DNA from: AP-15 sp963732095
GTDB taxonomy: Bacteria; Pseudomonadota; Alphaproteobacteria; ATCC43930; CGMCC-115725
Assembly: GCA_963732095.1 (NCBI GenBank)
Contig: CAVSZA010000040.1
Location: 1 to 64,000 of the forward strand
Direction of reading: 5' to 3'
DNA: 64,000 nt
The position numbers and the translations under genes are program-made. A model generated the notes under the pieces. That model was given only the letters and a program-made list of their open reading frames with translations, was not told the origin of the DNA and did no database searches. Positions 52,173-60,909 of the stretch are shown here, piece after piece. The number at the start of each line of letters is the position of its first letter. Position 1 is the first letter of the stretch.

Positions 52173-53657
52173 ATGCGCTGGTTTGCTTTGTTTGCGTTCG
52201 GAGGGATGGTCGCCGCCAGCACGTCGGCCGCAGCCGCAAGCGGGTGCGACCGGCTGCTTGCGCTGCTCGGTCACCAAGTCGCCGACGCAAGCTGCGTCGT
52301 TAGCGCCGACCTCACCACCAACAATCCCGCGACGACGCCGGCCAACAACTCTCTGCCGGGTCTTCCGCCCTTCGCCTTCACCCCGCAGACAGACCGCAAT
52401 GTGATCTCACCGAACCCGCCAAACCGCACGCCGATTACAAAGGCCGTTCCGGGAATTCAGCTGGATGCGCGCATTTCTGACGACCCGACCGGCGAGGCGC
52501 GGATTCTCTTCCGGCTGCCGAACCAATGGAACGGCAAGCTCGTCGTCGCTGGCGCCTCGGGAACGCGCAGCGAGTTCAACGGCGATTTCGCTTGGAGCGA
52601 TTACGTACTGCAGCAGGGTTACGCCTATGTTTCGCAGAACAAAGGCGTTCTCAACTTTTACGTGACGACGGCTGCCGATCCGTTGGGGTGCCGGCTCAAT
52701 CCGTCATCTGCGGTCTTCGTCCATTTCTACGACAACGATCCGGGACAGCCGTTCACACGGTGGACCGAGTTCATGAATGAGGCGGCTCGCATCGGAAAGC
52801 ATGCCGTCGCGGGCTATTACGGCCGATATCCGCGTCGCACCTATGCGGTCGGCACCTCGAATGGCGGCTATCAAGTGCGGCGCGCACTCGAGACTGCACC
52901 CGAACTCTACGATGGGGGGATTGACTGGGAAGGGACGTATGTCGATGCGGTGGCGCCGAATATCTTGAGCGCCCTGCCCCCGGCAATTCTCAACTATCCC
53001 GACTATGCCGCCTCCGGCTTCGCTTCGAGCAGCACCGCAGCGAAAAACATCCTCGTGACGGGCTACCCGCCCGACCTGGTGTCGCAGACTGGGGCGGGCA
53101 CGACCTCCCTGTGGGGTCTTTATTGGGCCCAGTTTTGGGAAGTTACTCTATGCCAATGGCAGAAGCGGCTCGACCCGAGTTATGACACTTACGGTTCGGG
53201 CACCGGAACCTACAGCTATGTCGACCGCCTGTCGGCCTCGGACGTCGGCGCCGATGTCGCCGCGATAGCGACAACGGGCAATATCGGCAAGCCCCTGATC
53301 ACGGTGGCCGGAACTATGGATGCGCTGCTGCCGATCAATTTGCACGCGCGCGCCTACGCACGCGCTGTTACCGCCGCGTTGTCCGAAGACAGTGATGGAG
53401 GGGATCACGAGCACCGTCGCCGCCCGGCATACCGGCTCTACGAAGTGCAGAACGGCAACCACATCGAGACCTACAAGGATACCTTTCCGCAGCTCGAGCT
53501 GATCCAGCCGCACGCACAACACGCCTTTGACCTGCTGTCGGATTCGGTCGAGCATGGCTCGACCCTTCCGCCGGACCAGTGCATCCCGCGCGGCGGCTCA
53601 ATTGCGGCGTCCCCCGCTCAAGCAGGGCATTGCGCCGAGCTCTTAGTTGGGCCGTGA
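52173..53657 (+). CDS. Secreted tannase/feruloyl-esterase-like alpha/beta hydrolase
   Basis: A 494-residue exported protein. The signal peptide (FALFAFGGMVAASTSAAAAS) is followed by a Cys-rich start, then the hydrolase fold with the nucleophile elbow VGTSNGGYQVRR (Ser229), a large lid-like region and a catalytic His in NGNHIETYKD. It resembles tannase, feruloyl esterase and 3-hydroxybutyrate oligomer hydrolases. It probably cleaves ester bonds in the periplasm or outside. The stop lies inside the start region of the next gene (an MFS transporter), suggesting an operon for uptake of the product. Confidence 0.78.
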   Translation: MRWFALFAFGGMVAASTSAAAASGCDRLLALLGHQVADASCVVSADLTTNNPATTPANNSLPGLPPFAFTPQTDRNVISPNPPNRTPITKAVPGIQLDARISDDPTGEARILFRLPNQWNGKLVVAGASGTRSEFNGDFAWSDYVLQQGYAYVSQNKGVLNFYVTTAADPLGCRLNPSSAVFVHFYDNDPGQPFTRWTEFMNEAARIGKHAVAGYYGRYPRRTYAVGTSNGGYQVRRALETAPELYDGGIDWEGTYVDAVAPNILSALPPAILNYPDYAASGFASSSTAAKNILVTGYPPDLVSQTGAGTTSLWGLYWAQFWEVTLCQWQKRLDPSYDTYGSGTGTYSYVDRLSASDVGADVAAIATTGNIGKPLITVAGTMDALLPINLHARAYARAVTAALSEDSDGGDHEHRRRPAYRLYEVQNGNHIETYKDTFPQLELIQPHAQHAFDLLSDSVEHGSTLPPDQCIPRGGSIAASPAQAGHCAELLVGP

Positions 53658-54906
53658 GCGGCGGGTGGTGACATCTCGCCACCACCCGACCAGTGTCGAA
53701 GGTCGGTCCTCCTGGGTGGCGGCGTCGATCACGCTCGCCATCCTTTCATTTTCCTACGGCGCACCGCTGATCGTCATCGTGGGTCTGAAGCCGATCGCAG
53801 CTTCTCTCGAAACCGACCGGTCGGTGGTTGCTTTGGCTGCGTCGCTGGTCTGGCTCGGCACCGGCCTCGGCGGCATCCTTATGGGGCGGATCGCCGATCG
53901 GATCGGAATGCGGCAGGTTGCGATCTTTGGCGCGTTGATGACGGCGCTCGGCCTGGCGGTTTCGGCAGTCGGGCAGACCTGGGCGCTGGTGCTCGGCAGC
54001 GCCGTGCTGATCGGATTTCTAGGCAACAGCGCGCATTTCCCGCCACTCGTGACCTATGTCAGCCGCTGGTTCGACCGGCGGCGCGGGACGGCGGTCGCCT
54101 TGATCTCGTCAGGGCAGTATATCGCAGGCGTGGTCTGGCCGACGCTCATCGAGCGCGGAATGGACGCCTTCGGCTGGCAGGCGACAATGGTGGGGTTCGC
54201 CGTCGTGATCGCAGCGGCGATCGTGCCGTTGGCGTTGTTGTTGCGCCCGCCCCCGCCGCCGATCCGGACGGAAGGCTCGGTGGCCCAACTGCACCGCCGA
54301 GCTCAGGCCCTCCGGTTGCAACCAAATCTGGTTCAGGCGCTGCTCTGCGCGGCGTCGTTCCTGTGCTGCGTGCCGATGGCAATGCCCGCAGGGCATCTCG
54401 TGGCATTCTGCAGCGACCTCGGCATCCCCGCGGCGCGCGGGGCGGCGATGCTGTCCGTGCTGCTCGCTTGCGCCTTTGTCAGCCGGATGTTCTGGGGGTG
54501 GCTGACGGACCGGATCGGCGGGCTCGCTGCCGTGCTCGCCGGGTCGGCCTGTCAGGCGCTGGCGATCGCGGCGTTCACGATGACCCGAGACGAGGCGGGG
54601 TTGTTTGCGGTCTCGGCCGCCTACGGCCTGGGGTTCAGCGGCATCATCCCGGCCTATGTCGTGGCGATCCGCGAACTCTTCCCGTCAGCCGAGGCGTCCT
54701 GGCGGGTGCCGACTTTATTGTTCACCGGCATGTCCGGCATGGCGTTTGGCGGCTGGTTCGCCGGTGCGCTTTATGACCATTTCGGCTTCTACGCGCCGGC
54801 ATTCGCCGCCGGCGCGCTCTTCAATCTCGCCAACCTCCTGGTGATCGGATTCCTTGTCGCGCGCCAGGCGCGCCAATCCCGCGTGCCGGCGGTCTCGCAC
54901 GCTTAG
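53647..54906 (+). CDS. MFS transporter
   Basis: A 419-residue protein with twelve membrane helices. The MFS loop 2-3 motif is GRIADRIGMRQ and the loop 8-9 counterpart is GWLTDRIGG. The pattern (SYGAPLIVIVGLKPIAASL, YVSRWFDRRRGTAVALISSG) is that of the oxalate/monocarboxylate (OFA-like) group. It may carry an organic acid, possibly released by the upstream esterase; this is inference. The start is TTG 53647 or GTG 53665; the former overlaps the esterase stop. Confidence 0.9.
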   Translation: MGRERRVVTSRHHPTSVEGRSSWVAASITLAILSFSYGAPLIVIVGLKPIAASLETDRSVVALAASLVWLGTGLGGILMGRIADRIGMRQVAIFGALMTALGLAVSAVGQTWALVLGSAVLIGFLGNSAHFPPLVTYVSRWFDRRRGTAVALISSGQYIAGVVWPTLIERGMDAFGWQATMVGFAVVIAAAIVPLALLLRPPPPPIRTEGSVAQLHRRAQALRLQPNLVQALLCAASFLCCVPMAMPAGHLVAFCSDLGIPAARGAAMLSVLLACAFVSRMFWGWLTDRIGGLAAVLAGSACQALAIAAFTMTRDEAGLFAVSAAYGLGFSGIIPAYVVAIRELFPSAEASWRVPTLLFTGMSGMAFGGWFAGALYDHFGFYAPAFAAGALFNLANLLVIGFLVARQARQSRVPAVSHA

Positions 54907-54921
54907 TGGGAAGGGAATGTC

Positions 54922-56133
54922 ATGACAGACCTGACCGGTGGCGTACGGTTCCAGCTGCAGGGGAAACCCAGCGCGGGCAGGCGGCGCGCCTGTGCAATCG
55001 CCGCAGCACTAGCGGTCTCGGTCACCGGCGGAACGGCGAACGCTACCGCCACGCTCGACCACGCGCCGTACGGCGCCACGCAAGGCGGGCAGGCGGTCGA
55101 GATCTTCACGATGACCAACGACCACGGCCTGCGCGTGCGTTTCCTGAGCTTGGGCGGTGTGATCACCGAAATCGACGTGCCCGATCGCGCGGGCCGGCCC
55201 GATGATATCGTGCTCGGCCTCAACAATTTGCGGGAATACGAGACGCTCCCCGGCCATTTCGGCGCGATCACCGGCCGCTATGCCAACCGTATTGGCGGTG
55301 CGCAGTTCACCCTGGGCGGCCAGAGCTACCATCTGATCGCCAACAATGGCCCTAATACGCTGCATGGCGGCCCCAACGCGCTCGACCGTCAGGTCTGGAC
55401 AGTAACGCCGCTGACCGTACCGAACGGGGTCGCGGCGACCCTCAGCTATGTCAGCCCGGATGGCGACCAGAACTTTCCCGGAACACTGACGACGCACGTC
55501 ACTTATACGCTGACCAACGACGATGTCCTGCAGATCGCCTACGTCGCCAGCACCGACAAGGATACGGTGGTCAACTTCACCAACCATTCCTATTTCAACC
55601 TGGCCGGCAACGGGTCGGGGTCGGTTGCCTATCAGCTGCTGCTGGTGAACGCCGACCGTTACACCCCCGTTGGACCCGATCTGATCCCCACCGGAGAGAT
55701 CGCGCCGGTCGAAGGCACGCCGCTCGACTTCCGGCAGATGATGCCGATCGGCGCCCGGCTGCACAGCGCGTTCCAGCAGATGGTCTATGCGCATGGCTAC
55801 GATCACAATTTCGTGCTGAACAAAGGCCCCGGCGACGGCGCGACGTTTGCCGCGCGCGGTTATGATCCGCGCGCCGGCCGCGTGATCGATTGTTTCACCA
55901 CCGAGCCGGGGGTGCAGGTCTATACCAGCAACGGCATGAACGGCTCGGTGGTCGGGTCGTCGGGCACGACCTATCGCCAGACCGAGGGGTTCACGCTCGA
56001 GACACAGCATTTCCCGGACAGTCCCAACAAACCCAATTTTCCGACGACGGAACTGAAGCCAGGGCAGGATTTTCGTTCGACGACGATCTTCCGCTTCGCG
56101 ACGGACGCGCCCCTGCCGCCGCTGCCACACTGA
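54922..56133 (+). CDS. Aldose 1-epimerase (galactose mutarotase-like), exported
   Basis: A 403-residue mutarotase. An N-terminal extension with a possible signal segment (ACAIAAALAVSVTGGTANAT) precedes the beta-sandwich: FLSLGGVITEIDVPDRAG, GHFGAITGRYANRI, NNGPNTLHGGPNALD (substrate His), NFTNHSYFNLAG (catalytic His) and the glutamate region near ETQHFPDSPN. It interconverts alpha and beta anomers of sugars. Export is unusual relative to E. coli GalM but common for periplasmic homologues. It is 15 bp downstream of the transporter gene. Confidence 0.92.
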   Translation: MTDLTGGVRFQLQGKPSAGRRRACAIAAALAVSVTGGTANATATLDHAPYGATQGGQAVEIFTMTNDHGLRVRFLSLGGVITEIDVPDRAGRPDDIVLGLNNLREYETLPGHFGAITGRYANRIGGAQFTLGGQSYHLIANNGPNTLHGGPNALDRQVWTVTPLTVPNGVAATLSYVSPDGDQNFPGTLTTHVTYTLTNDDVLQIAYVASTDKDTVVNFTNHSYFNLAGNGSGSVAYQLLLVNADRYTPVGPDLIPTGEIAPVEGTPLDFRQMMPIGARLHSAFQQMVYAHGYDHNFVLNKGPGDGATFAARGYDPRAGRVIDCFTTEPGVQVYTSNGMNGSVVGSSGTTYRQTEGFTLETQHFPDSPNKPNFPTTELKPGQDFRSTTIFRFATDAPLPPLPH

Positions 56134-56142
56134 GGGCAGGCA

Positions 56143-57102
56143 TCAAGCGCCGGTCTTGACGAGCTTGTGGATGACCCGCAGACGCTTTGGCGGCGGGTCC
56201 TTGGAGAAGCGCGGCCAGGTCCGGCCCGACAATTCGCCGACATAGATGTTGCCGTGCCCGTCGACGGCGATGCCGTGCGGCGAGGTGAACTGGCCGGGAG
56301 CGAGCCCGGTATGCATTTTGCCGAGCCGGGCGAGCACCTTGCCTTTTGAGGTATGAATGCTGACGCGCGGGCCGATATTGGGCCAATCCTTGTTGATCTC
56401 GCCGGATGGGCCGCCTTCGCCGATGTAGAAAAGCGGGTCGCGGCCGGTCGCCATGCACATGCCGTTCGGCCGGTGCAGATTGTTCCACTGGGTTTCGAAC
56501 CTACCGTTGCCGTCGAACACCTGCACTCGGTGATTCTCCCGGTCGGCGACATAGACCCAGCCGTCGCGGTCGCAACAGATGTTGTGGGGAATATTGAACT
56601 GGCCGGGATCGGTGCCGGGCTCGCCCCATGACATCAGGAGCTTGCCGTCCGGAGTGTACTTATGGATGCGGGCATTGCCGTAGCCGTCCGAAACGTAGAG
56701 GTCTCCCTGCGGCGACAAAGCCGTGTGTGTGCAGCGGTGGAACGGCTCGCCGCTCATGAAAGGTTTGGGCTCACCCGGGATGCCGAGCGTCATCAGCACT
56801 TTGCCGTCGAGGGTGCATTTGCGCACCGTGTGGTCGCCGTCATCGGTCAGCCAGATCTTGTCGTCGGGACCCATATGGACGCCGTGCGGGCGGTGAAACA
56901 CCCCTTCGCCCCAGCTGCGCAGCAGATTGCCCTCGGCATCGAATACCGCGACCGGATGCTCGCCGCGGTTGAAGGCGTAAACCCGGTTTTGCCGGTCGAC
57001 GCCGACCGCCGCGCAGTCGCCGAGCGTGATTTCCTCGGGCACCTTGGCCCAATTCTCGTTGACCTCGAAGGTGTACTCGCCGCTTCCGAGCTGAACTGTC
57101 AT
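56143..57102 (-). CDS. NHL-repeat six-bladed beta-propeller protein (peptidylglycine lyase-like)
   Basis: A 319-residue propeller with NHL blades: RPHGVHMGPDDKIWLTDDGD, GQFNIPHNICCDRDGWVYVA, ENHRVQVFDGNGRF and FTSPHGIAVDGHGNIYVGEL. The His and Asp/Tyr pattern resembles peptidyl-hydroxyglycine alpha-amidating lyase. There is no signal peptide. Bacterial members often sit next to amidohydrolases; here an amidohydrolase is 1.2 kb away. Function is not established. A strong GAGAGGA ribosome site precedes ATG 57102. Confidence 0.87.
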   Translation of the reverse strand: MTVQLGSGEYTFEVNENWAKVPEEITLGDCAAVGVDRQNRVYAFNRGEHPVAVFDAEGNLLRSWGEGVFHRPHGVHMGPDDKIWLTDDGDHTVRKCTLDGKVLMTLGIPGEPKPFMSGEPFHRCTHTALSPQGDLYVSDGYGNARIHKYTPDGKLLMSWGEPGTDPGQFNIPHNICCDRDGWVYVADRENHRVQVFDGNGRFETQWNNLHRPNGMCMATGRDPLFYIGEGGPSGEINKDWPNIGPRVSIHTSKGKVLARLGKMHTGLAPGQFTSPHGIAVDGHGNIYVGELSGRTWPRFSKDPPPKRLRVIHKLVKTGA

Positions 57103-57122
57103 GCGTCCTCTCCCCCCTGCCC

Positions 57123-57989
57123 TTACCGATATGCGGGCCCTAGCTCATCGCGATCTCGCGAGGATTGCGACCGCACGGCCGCCCTGAGTGACAGAGCCCG
57201 ATAAATGCCGTAAAGTAAAGCGCTCGCCGCTGTCGCCGCCATCCCGACGAGTATAAGAAGCCAGGACAAGGCCAATTTAGGATCCTCGAGTACTCTTGGC
57301 CTGAACATAATCTTGGGTTGGTAGCCGAATAGCCTCATGGTCTTTGCGGCTATGTGGATAACGACGTTCTTATCCCAATTCATTGCAACCGCGTAGTCGA
57401 ATTGGGCTTCCGTCGCGGGCATCGTGGCTATTTTGTCCATTTCGCCGCGCTGACGCCGAAGCTCGGCAACGCGCTCTGCGCCGCGGTTTGTCCAGGCAAG
57501 ATCTCGAACCCCGAAATACCTGCCGTCTCCCGCCGGGTAATCGATATCCCAAATCGGATCGACCACCATCGATCCGCCCTCGTAACGGGCCTCGACAACA
57601 GTGTGGATAAAGGCACAGCGCGAACAGGGGGAAATCATCAGCAAGCCCGCTTCGATCCCCAGCTCGTTCAACATCGCCGCGACCAGCCGGGACTTGTCCG
57701 CGCAATCTCCGCCGCGCTTCAGCACCTGGATCGGGGTGGGTCCGAGCGCAGGAACAACAAAGTAGGATGAGTTCTTACCGAAGCCCTGATGATGATAAAC
57801 CCAATTGTTAACTGCAATGATGCGCGCAGAATCACTATTTAAATTTGCCGTTATCTTTTTGGCCTCCAGGCCAATTACCGAATTATCGTAGCGCCAATCC
57901 GCCAGGAGACCAGCAGAACCAGCCAGCGGAAGTGCGATAATCACGATTGCGGCCCATCCGGGCCAACGTCGCGAAATTCGATTTTCCAT
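57123..57989 (-). CDS. Membrane-anchored transglutaminase-like cysteine protein
   Basis: About 288 residues from ATG 57989. One N-terminal membrane helix (WAAIVIIALPLAGSAGLL) leads into a papain/transglutaminase fold with a complete triad: Cys96 in RGGDCADKSRLVAAML, His129 in FIHTVVEARY and Asp144 in MVVDPIWD. A second helix near the C-terminus (LSWLLILVGMAATAASALLYG) gives a periplasmic domain between two anchors. Such proteins may be peptidases or cross-linkers. Two more in-frame starts exist (58052 and 58100). The stop is 20 bp from the NHL gene start, so the two are probably one transcript. Confidence 0.75.
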   Translation of the reverse strand: MENRISRRWPGWAAIVIIALPLAGSAGLLADWRYDNSVIGLEAKKITANLNSDSARIIAVNNWVYHHQGFGKNSSYFVVPALGPTPIQVLKRGGDCADKSRLVAAMLNELGIEAGLLMISPCSRCAFIHTVVEARYEGGSMVVDPIWDIDYPAGDGRYFGVRDLAWTNRGAERVAELRRQRGEMDKIATMPATEAQFDYAVAMNWDKNVVIHIAAKTMRLFGYQPKIMFRPRVLEDPKLALSWLLILVGMAATAASALLYGIYRALSLRAAVRSQSSRDRDELGPAYR

Positions 57990-58269
57990 CCTCGGTTTAA
58001 CGGACGGTGTCTGAGCTCCGGACGCATATTGCTGGTGCAAGGGTTCCACCATCGGTTTGACGTGTCGTGGAGGAAACGCTGCTTCAATGCGACCCGGCAC
58101 CGACTACCAAAGGCGGCAGGGAGTATCGAGCGTTAATCCTGGCCTCGTCAAGCACGGTGTTAACGTTACTCATTTATTTATTTAATAGCCTCCGATCGGC
58201 CATAAGCCATAGGATGGCGTGCTCAGGCCATCGGGCCCTGATCTTGCGAAGGAGCGCGAGGAACCGATC

Positions 58270-59418
58270 ATGCAGGACAAGCTGATCTCCGGCGACAACC
58301 ACATCGACCTGACCTACCTGCCGCCCGACCTGTGGTCGTCGGAGGCCCCGAACAAATGGAAATTGCTCGCGCCCCGCGTCGAGGAGATGGATGACGGCCT
58401 CCACTGGTTCGTCGACGCGCAGGATCGAGGGATGTGGAACGGCATCGGGCCGGGATTCCTGCCGTATCAGAAAGGGATGTTCGGCCATATCGACGAGATG
58501 AAGGATCTCGGGTTCGAATGGAATTCCCGCCCCGGCGCCAAGCCGCGGCCGACCACGCCGGAATTGCGCTTGGCTGATCTCGACCGCGACGGGCTTTCCG
58601 CCGAGGTCGTCTATGGCTGTTTGATGATCAACGATCTCATTTCCGAGGCTGGCCTGCGCGCCTGGGCCGACAAGACCTACAACGACTGGGTCGCCGATTT
58701 CGCCCGGCGCAGCGATCCGAACCGCGTGTTCCCGCTGGCGATCGTCCCGAATACCGACCCGCTCGAAGCCGCCGCCGAGGTCCGGCGTTGCGCCAAGATG
58801 GGATTGCGCGGCGGCGATCTCGCGTTCAAGCGGATGACCCCGCCGCTTTATACGCACGAATGGTACCCCCTGTGGGAAGCAGCGGCGGAATGCCGGTTCC
58901 CGATCTCGTTCCATTCGACCGGCTTCAAGGCGTTGCGCGCGCCGGACACGCCGGAGCAGGAAAAGCAGTATTTCACGCAATGGCGGCTCGTGCGCTCGGC
59001 GCTCTTCCAGCTCGACACGATGGAAGTGCTGGTCTCGCTGTTGGCTTCCGGTGCTTGCGAGAAATACCCCGATTTCAACTTCGTGCTCGGCGAGTCGGGG
59101 GTGACCTGGCTGCCCTATGTCTTCGACCGTCTCGACACCGAATATGCGGACCGCGCGAGGAGCCTCAATTTCAAGCTAAAGCCGAGCGACTACTTCCGGC
59201 GCCAGGGCTATGTCACCTATCAGCAGGACCAGTATCTCGATCCGATCATCCCGCTGATCGGCGAGGACAACATCATCTGGGGCGCCGACTACCCGCACCC
59301 CGACTGCATCTGGCCGGATTCGCAGCGCGTCCTCGACAAGAACCTCGCCGCAATCTCGCCGAGCGTGCGCCGCAAAATCACCAGCGAGAACGTGACCCGC
59401 CTCTACCACCTCAACTGA
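58270..59418 (+). CDS. Amidohydrolase family protein (Amidohydro_2)
   Basis: A 382-residue TIM-barrel metallohydrolase/decarboxylase. It begins LISGDNHIDLTYLPPDLW; the metal site DxHxH is changed to DNHID. Other blocks are FPLAIVPNTDPLEAAAEVRR, FPISFHSTG, FNFVLGESGVTWLPY and IIWGADYPHPDCIWPDS, the last with the catalytic Asp region. Members include aromatic-acid decarboxylases and lactonases in catabolic clusters. ATG 58270 follows a GAGGAACC ribosome site. Confidence 0.9.
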   Translation: MQDKLISGDNHIDLTYLPPDLWSSEAPNKWKLLAPRVEEMDDGLHWFVDAQDRGMWNGIGPGFLPYQKGMFGHIDEMKDLGFEWNSRPGAKPRPTTPELRLADLDRDGLSAEVVYGCLMINDLISEAGLRAWADKTYNDWVADFARRSDPNRVFPLAIVPNTDPLEAAAEVRRCAKMGLRGGDLAFKRMTPPLYTHEWYPLWEAAAECRFPISFHSTGFKALRAPDTPEQEKQYFTQWRLVRSALFQLDTMEVLVSLLASGACEKYPDFNFVLGESGVTWLPYVFDRLDTEYADRARSLNFKLKPSDYFRRQGYVTYQQDQYLDPIIPLIGEDNIIWGADYPHPDCIWPDSQRVLDKNLAAISPSVRRKITSENVTRLYHLN

Positions 59419-59438
59419 CGAGAGGCGGCTACCGCCTC

Positions 59439-59522
59439 TCGTCATGCCCGCGAAAGCGGGTATCCAGGGTGGGCAGAGCCGTACCGGTGGCCCTGGGCCC
59501 CCGCTTTCGCGGGGGTGACGTC
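59439..59522. repeat. Palindromic repeat, family B
   Basis: Left arm CGTCATGCCCGCGAAAGCGG and right arm CCCGCTTTCGCGGGGGTGAC surround GTATCCAGGGTGGGC...GGCCCTGGGCC. It is the same element as the one inside dnaE2. It lies right after the amidohydrolase stop and may end its transcript. Confidence 0.88.
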
Positions 59523-59682
59523 AGCGTGAGTTTGTCGCCGTCGTCGGGTCGATCATGCGGCGGACTTCGGTGATCTGGTTTGCCCCGAAGCCGCTGCGCC
59601 TGGCGTGCTCGTGGATGATCTCCTCGAACCGCGTCTATTCTTTGGCGTGAGCGGGCAACACGGTTCCCTCTGCCGTGAGGAA
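59521..59682 (-). pseudogene. C-terminal gene fragment of unknown family
   Basis: Between two family B repeats, the minus strand reads FLTAEGTVLPAHAKE, a TAG stop at 59635-59637, then RFEEIIHEHARRSGFGANQ and ITEVRRMIDPTT to a TGA at 59521. The residue pattern looks protein-like across the stop, so a Tyr or similar codon may have become TAG in a gene otherwise deleted. I do not recognise the family. Confidence 0.35.
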
Positions 59683-59691
59683 TCAGCCAAC

Positions 59692-59770
59692 CTCGTCATT
59701 CCCGCGCAAGCGGGAATCCAGAGCCCCAAGGTTCAGCACTCGCCCTGTTGGCCCCCGCCTTCGAGGCTGT
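59692..59770. repeat. Palindromic repeat, family B, degenerate
   Basis: The left arm CGTCATTCCCGCGCAAGCGG is complete, but the right part (CTGTTGGCCCCCGCCTTCGA) is decayed and merges into the next element. Confidence 0.7.
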
Positions 59771-59807
59771 AATCCAATTCCGCACATCCCACCTTGGCGC
59801 CCCTTTG

Positions 59808-59935
59808 CTCGTCGTTCCCGCGAAAGCGGGAACCCAGGGATTTCAGTCGCTTGCCCCTGGGTCCCCGCTTTAGCGGGGACGACGAATTGTCCGTCCGCAG
59901 GATTTCCTGACAGCCTCCTTCGCAGGGGTGACGAT
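59808..59935. repeat. Palindromic repeat, family B, with a trailing half copy
   Basis: Left arm TCGTCGTTCCCGCGAAAGCG, right arm CCCCGCTTTAGCGGGGACGA. A partial further arm with CTTCGCAGGGGTGACGATAA follows at about 59911-59935. The element borders the 3' end of the small broken gene to its right. Confidence 0.85.
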
Positions 59936-59939
59936 AATG

Positions 59940-60278
59940 CATGGGCGGACGGCTGAAGTTTCTGAATGAAGTCGTTGACCTCCGGCTGGGTCCGTCCAAC
60001 AAAGCATCCTTGTTGCGCGAAACCAGGCAGACTATTGGCCACGACCGCCGGAGCGTCAGAGACAGTTACGGAAAGGCTCGGTTGCGAGCGCCCGGCTCCA
60101 AAAAGTATTTCACTCGCGGCCCATGCCCGCCCATTGCCGTCGAGATGAGAATGGTGCCCGGCACCCCCGTCTGTGCCGTCGTAAGGTTTGCCATCTCGAC
60201 AACATCTTCGTCGGCAAGTTCCTCCGCCAATAACTTGTCGGCGGGATTTGAAGAATATCGTCGGTCCTCATGCTGCAA
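59940..60278 (-). pseudogene. Small broken gene, family not recognised
   Basis: From ATG 60278 the minus strand encodes MQHEDRRYSSNPADKLLAEE and ANLTTAQTGVPGTILISTAM, then GGHGPRVKYFLEPGARNRAF before a stop at 60066. One frame over, the text continues naturally as PSLSVTVSDAPAVVANSLPG and VNDFIQKLQPSAHA until it runs into a family B repeat near 59940. A single-base indel in the CCTTTCC stretch near 60070 would join them. It looks like a short cytoplasmic protein of unknown function that has lost its end. Confidence 0.5.
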
Positions 60279-60281
60279 TAT

Positions 60282-60590
60282 TTAGAGCCTGACCCAAAAG
60301 CCTACGCGCTCGTGCGCGTCCGGGTCCTTCACCACTTTCGCCGCGCCCTTGAACCTAAAACCCCGACGGGTGAATGGATCGACCATATTGAGCTCGATCG
60401 CCGGATTGTGCCGCAGGTTCTCGATCGTGCCCGGAGAGGCGAGATCGGCAAACCCGAGCTCATCGTCGCTCAGCACAGTGATCGAGCCCTTCGGCGACAG
60501 GTTCGGCTTGCCGTCGGGGGTAACAGTCGCCGCGTAACAGAGCTGAATGTCGGTGACGACGCGCTTCATCTCTTCGGTCAGGATACCCAT
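60282..60590 (-). CDS. Pyridoxamine 5'-phosphate oxidase-like (PPOX) protein, short
   Basis: A 102-residue protein: MGILTEEMKRVVTDIQLCYA, ATVTPDGKPNLSPKGSITVL, ADLASPGTIENLRHNPAIEL and NMVDPFTRRGFRFKGAAKVV. This is the flavin-binding split-barrel of PPOX-like proteins, but family members usually run 40-60 residues longer, so it is probably truncated at the C-terminus where it meets the broken gene. The flavin or F420 site may be incomplete. Confidence 0.75.
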   Translation of the reverse strand: MGILTEEMKRVVTDIQLCYAATVTPDGKPNLSPKGSITVLSDDELGFADLASPGTIENLRHNPAIELNMVDPFTRRGFRFKGAAKVVKDPDAHERVGFWVRL

Positions 60591-60909
60591 GATTTCTCCT
60601 TGAATTCATTCACTCATGCTTATCCGGATGTTACCAATGGCCGTTTTGAAGCCGCCGCATCGGAAAGCAAGGTAAAGAATGCAAAACAAATCGTCCTCTA
60701 TGCTTTGGGCTTCTTGTGCTTTTCCCAAACGCCCAGCGGCAAGATCTTCGATCTCTTCCATTTCTGCGTGTTTTCCATGCTTTCTCAATGCAGGTGACAT
60801 CAAGTCTATGAGTGACTGTTATTCTCATTTCCTTCCCTCAAATTGGGTGAAAACCGGATAAGCATGGGTGCGAGAACGGTCCTCGTGCCAAGCGACGGCT
60901 GGGATTGCG
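60591..60909. other. Intergenic region without a supported gene
   Basis: Base composition is lower in GC than the surroundings. No frame on either strand resembles a protein family. It presumably holds the promoter of the PPOX-like gene and the 3' end of the GST transcript. Confidence 0.4.
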
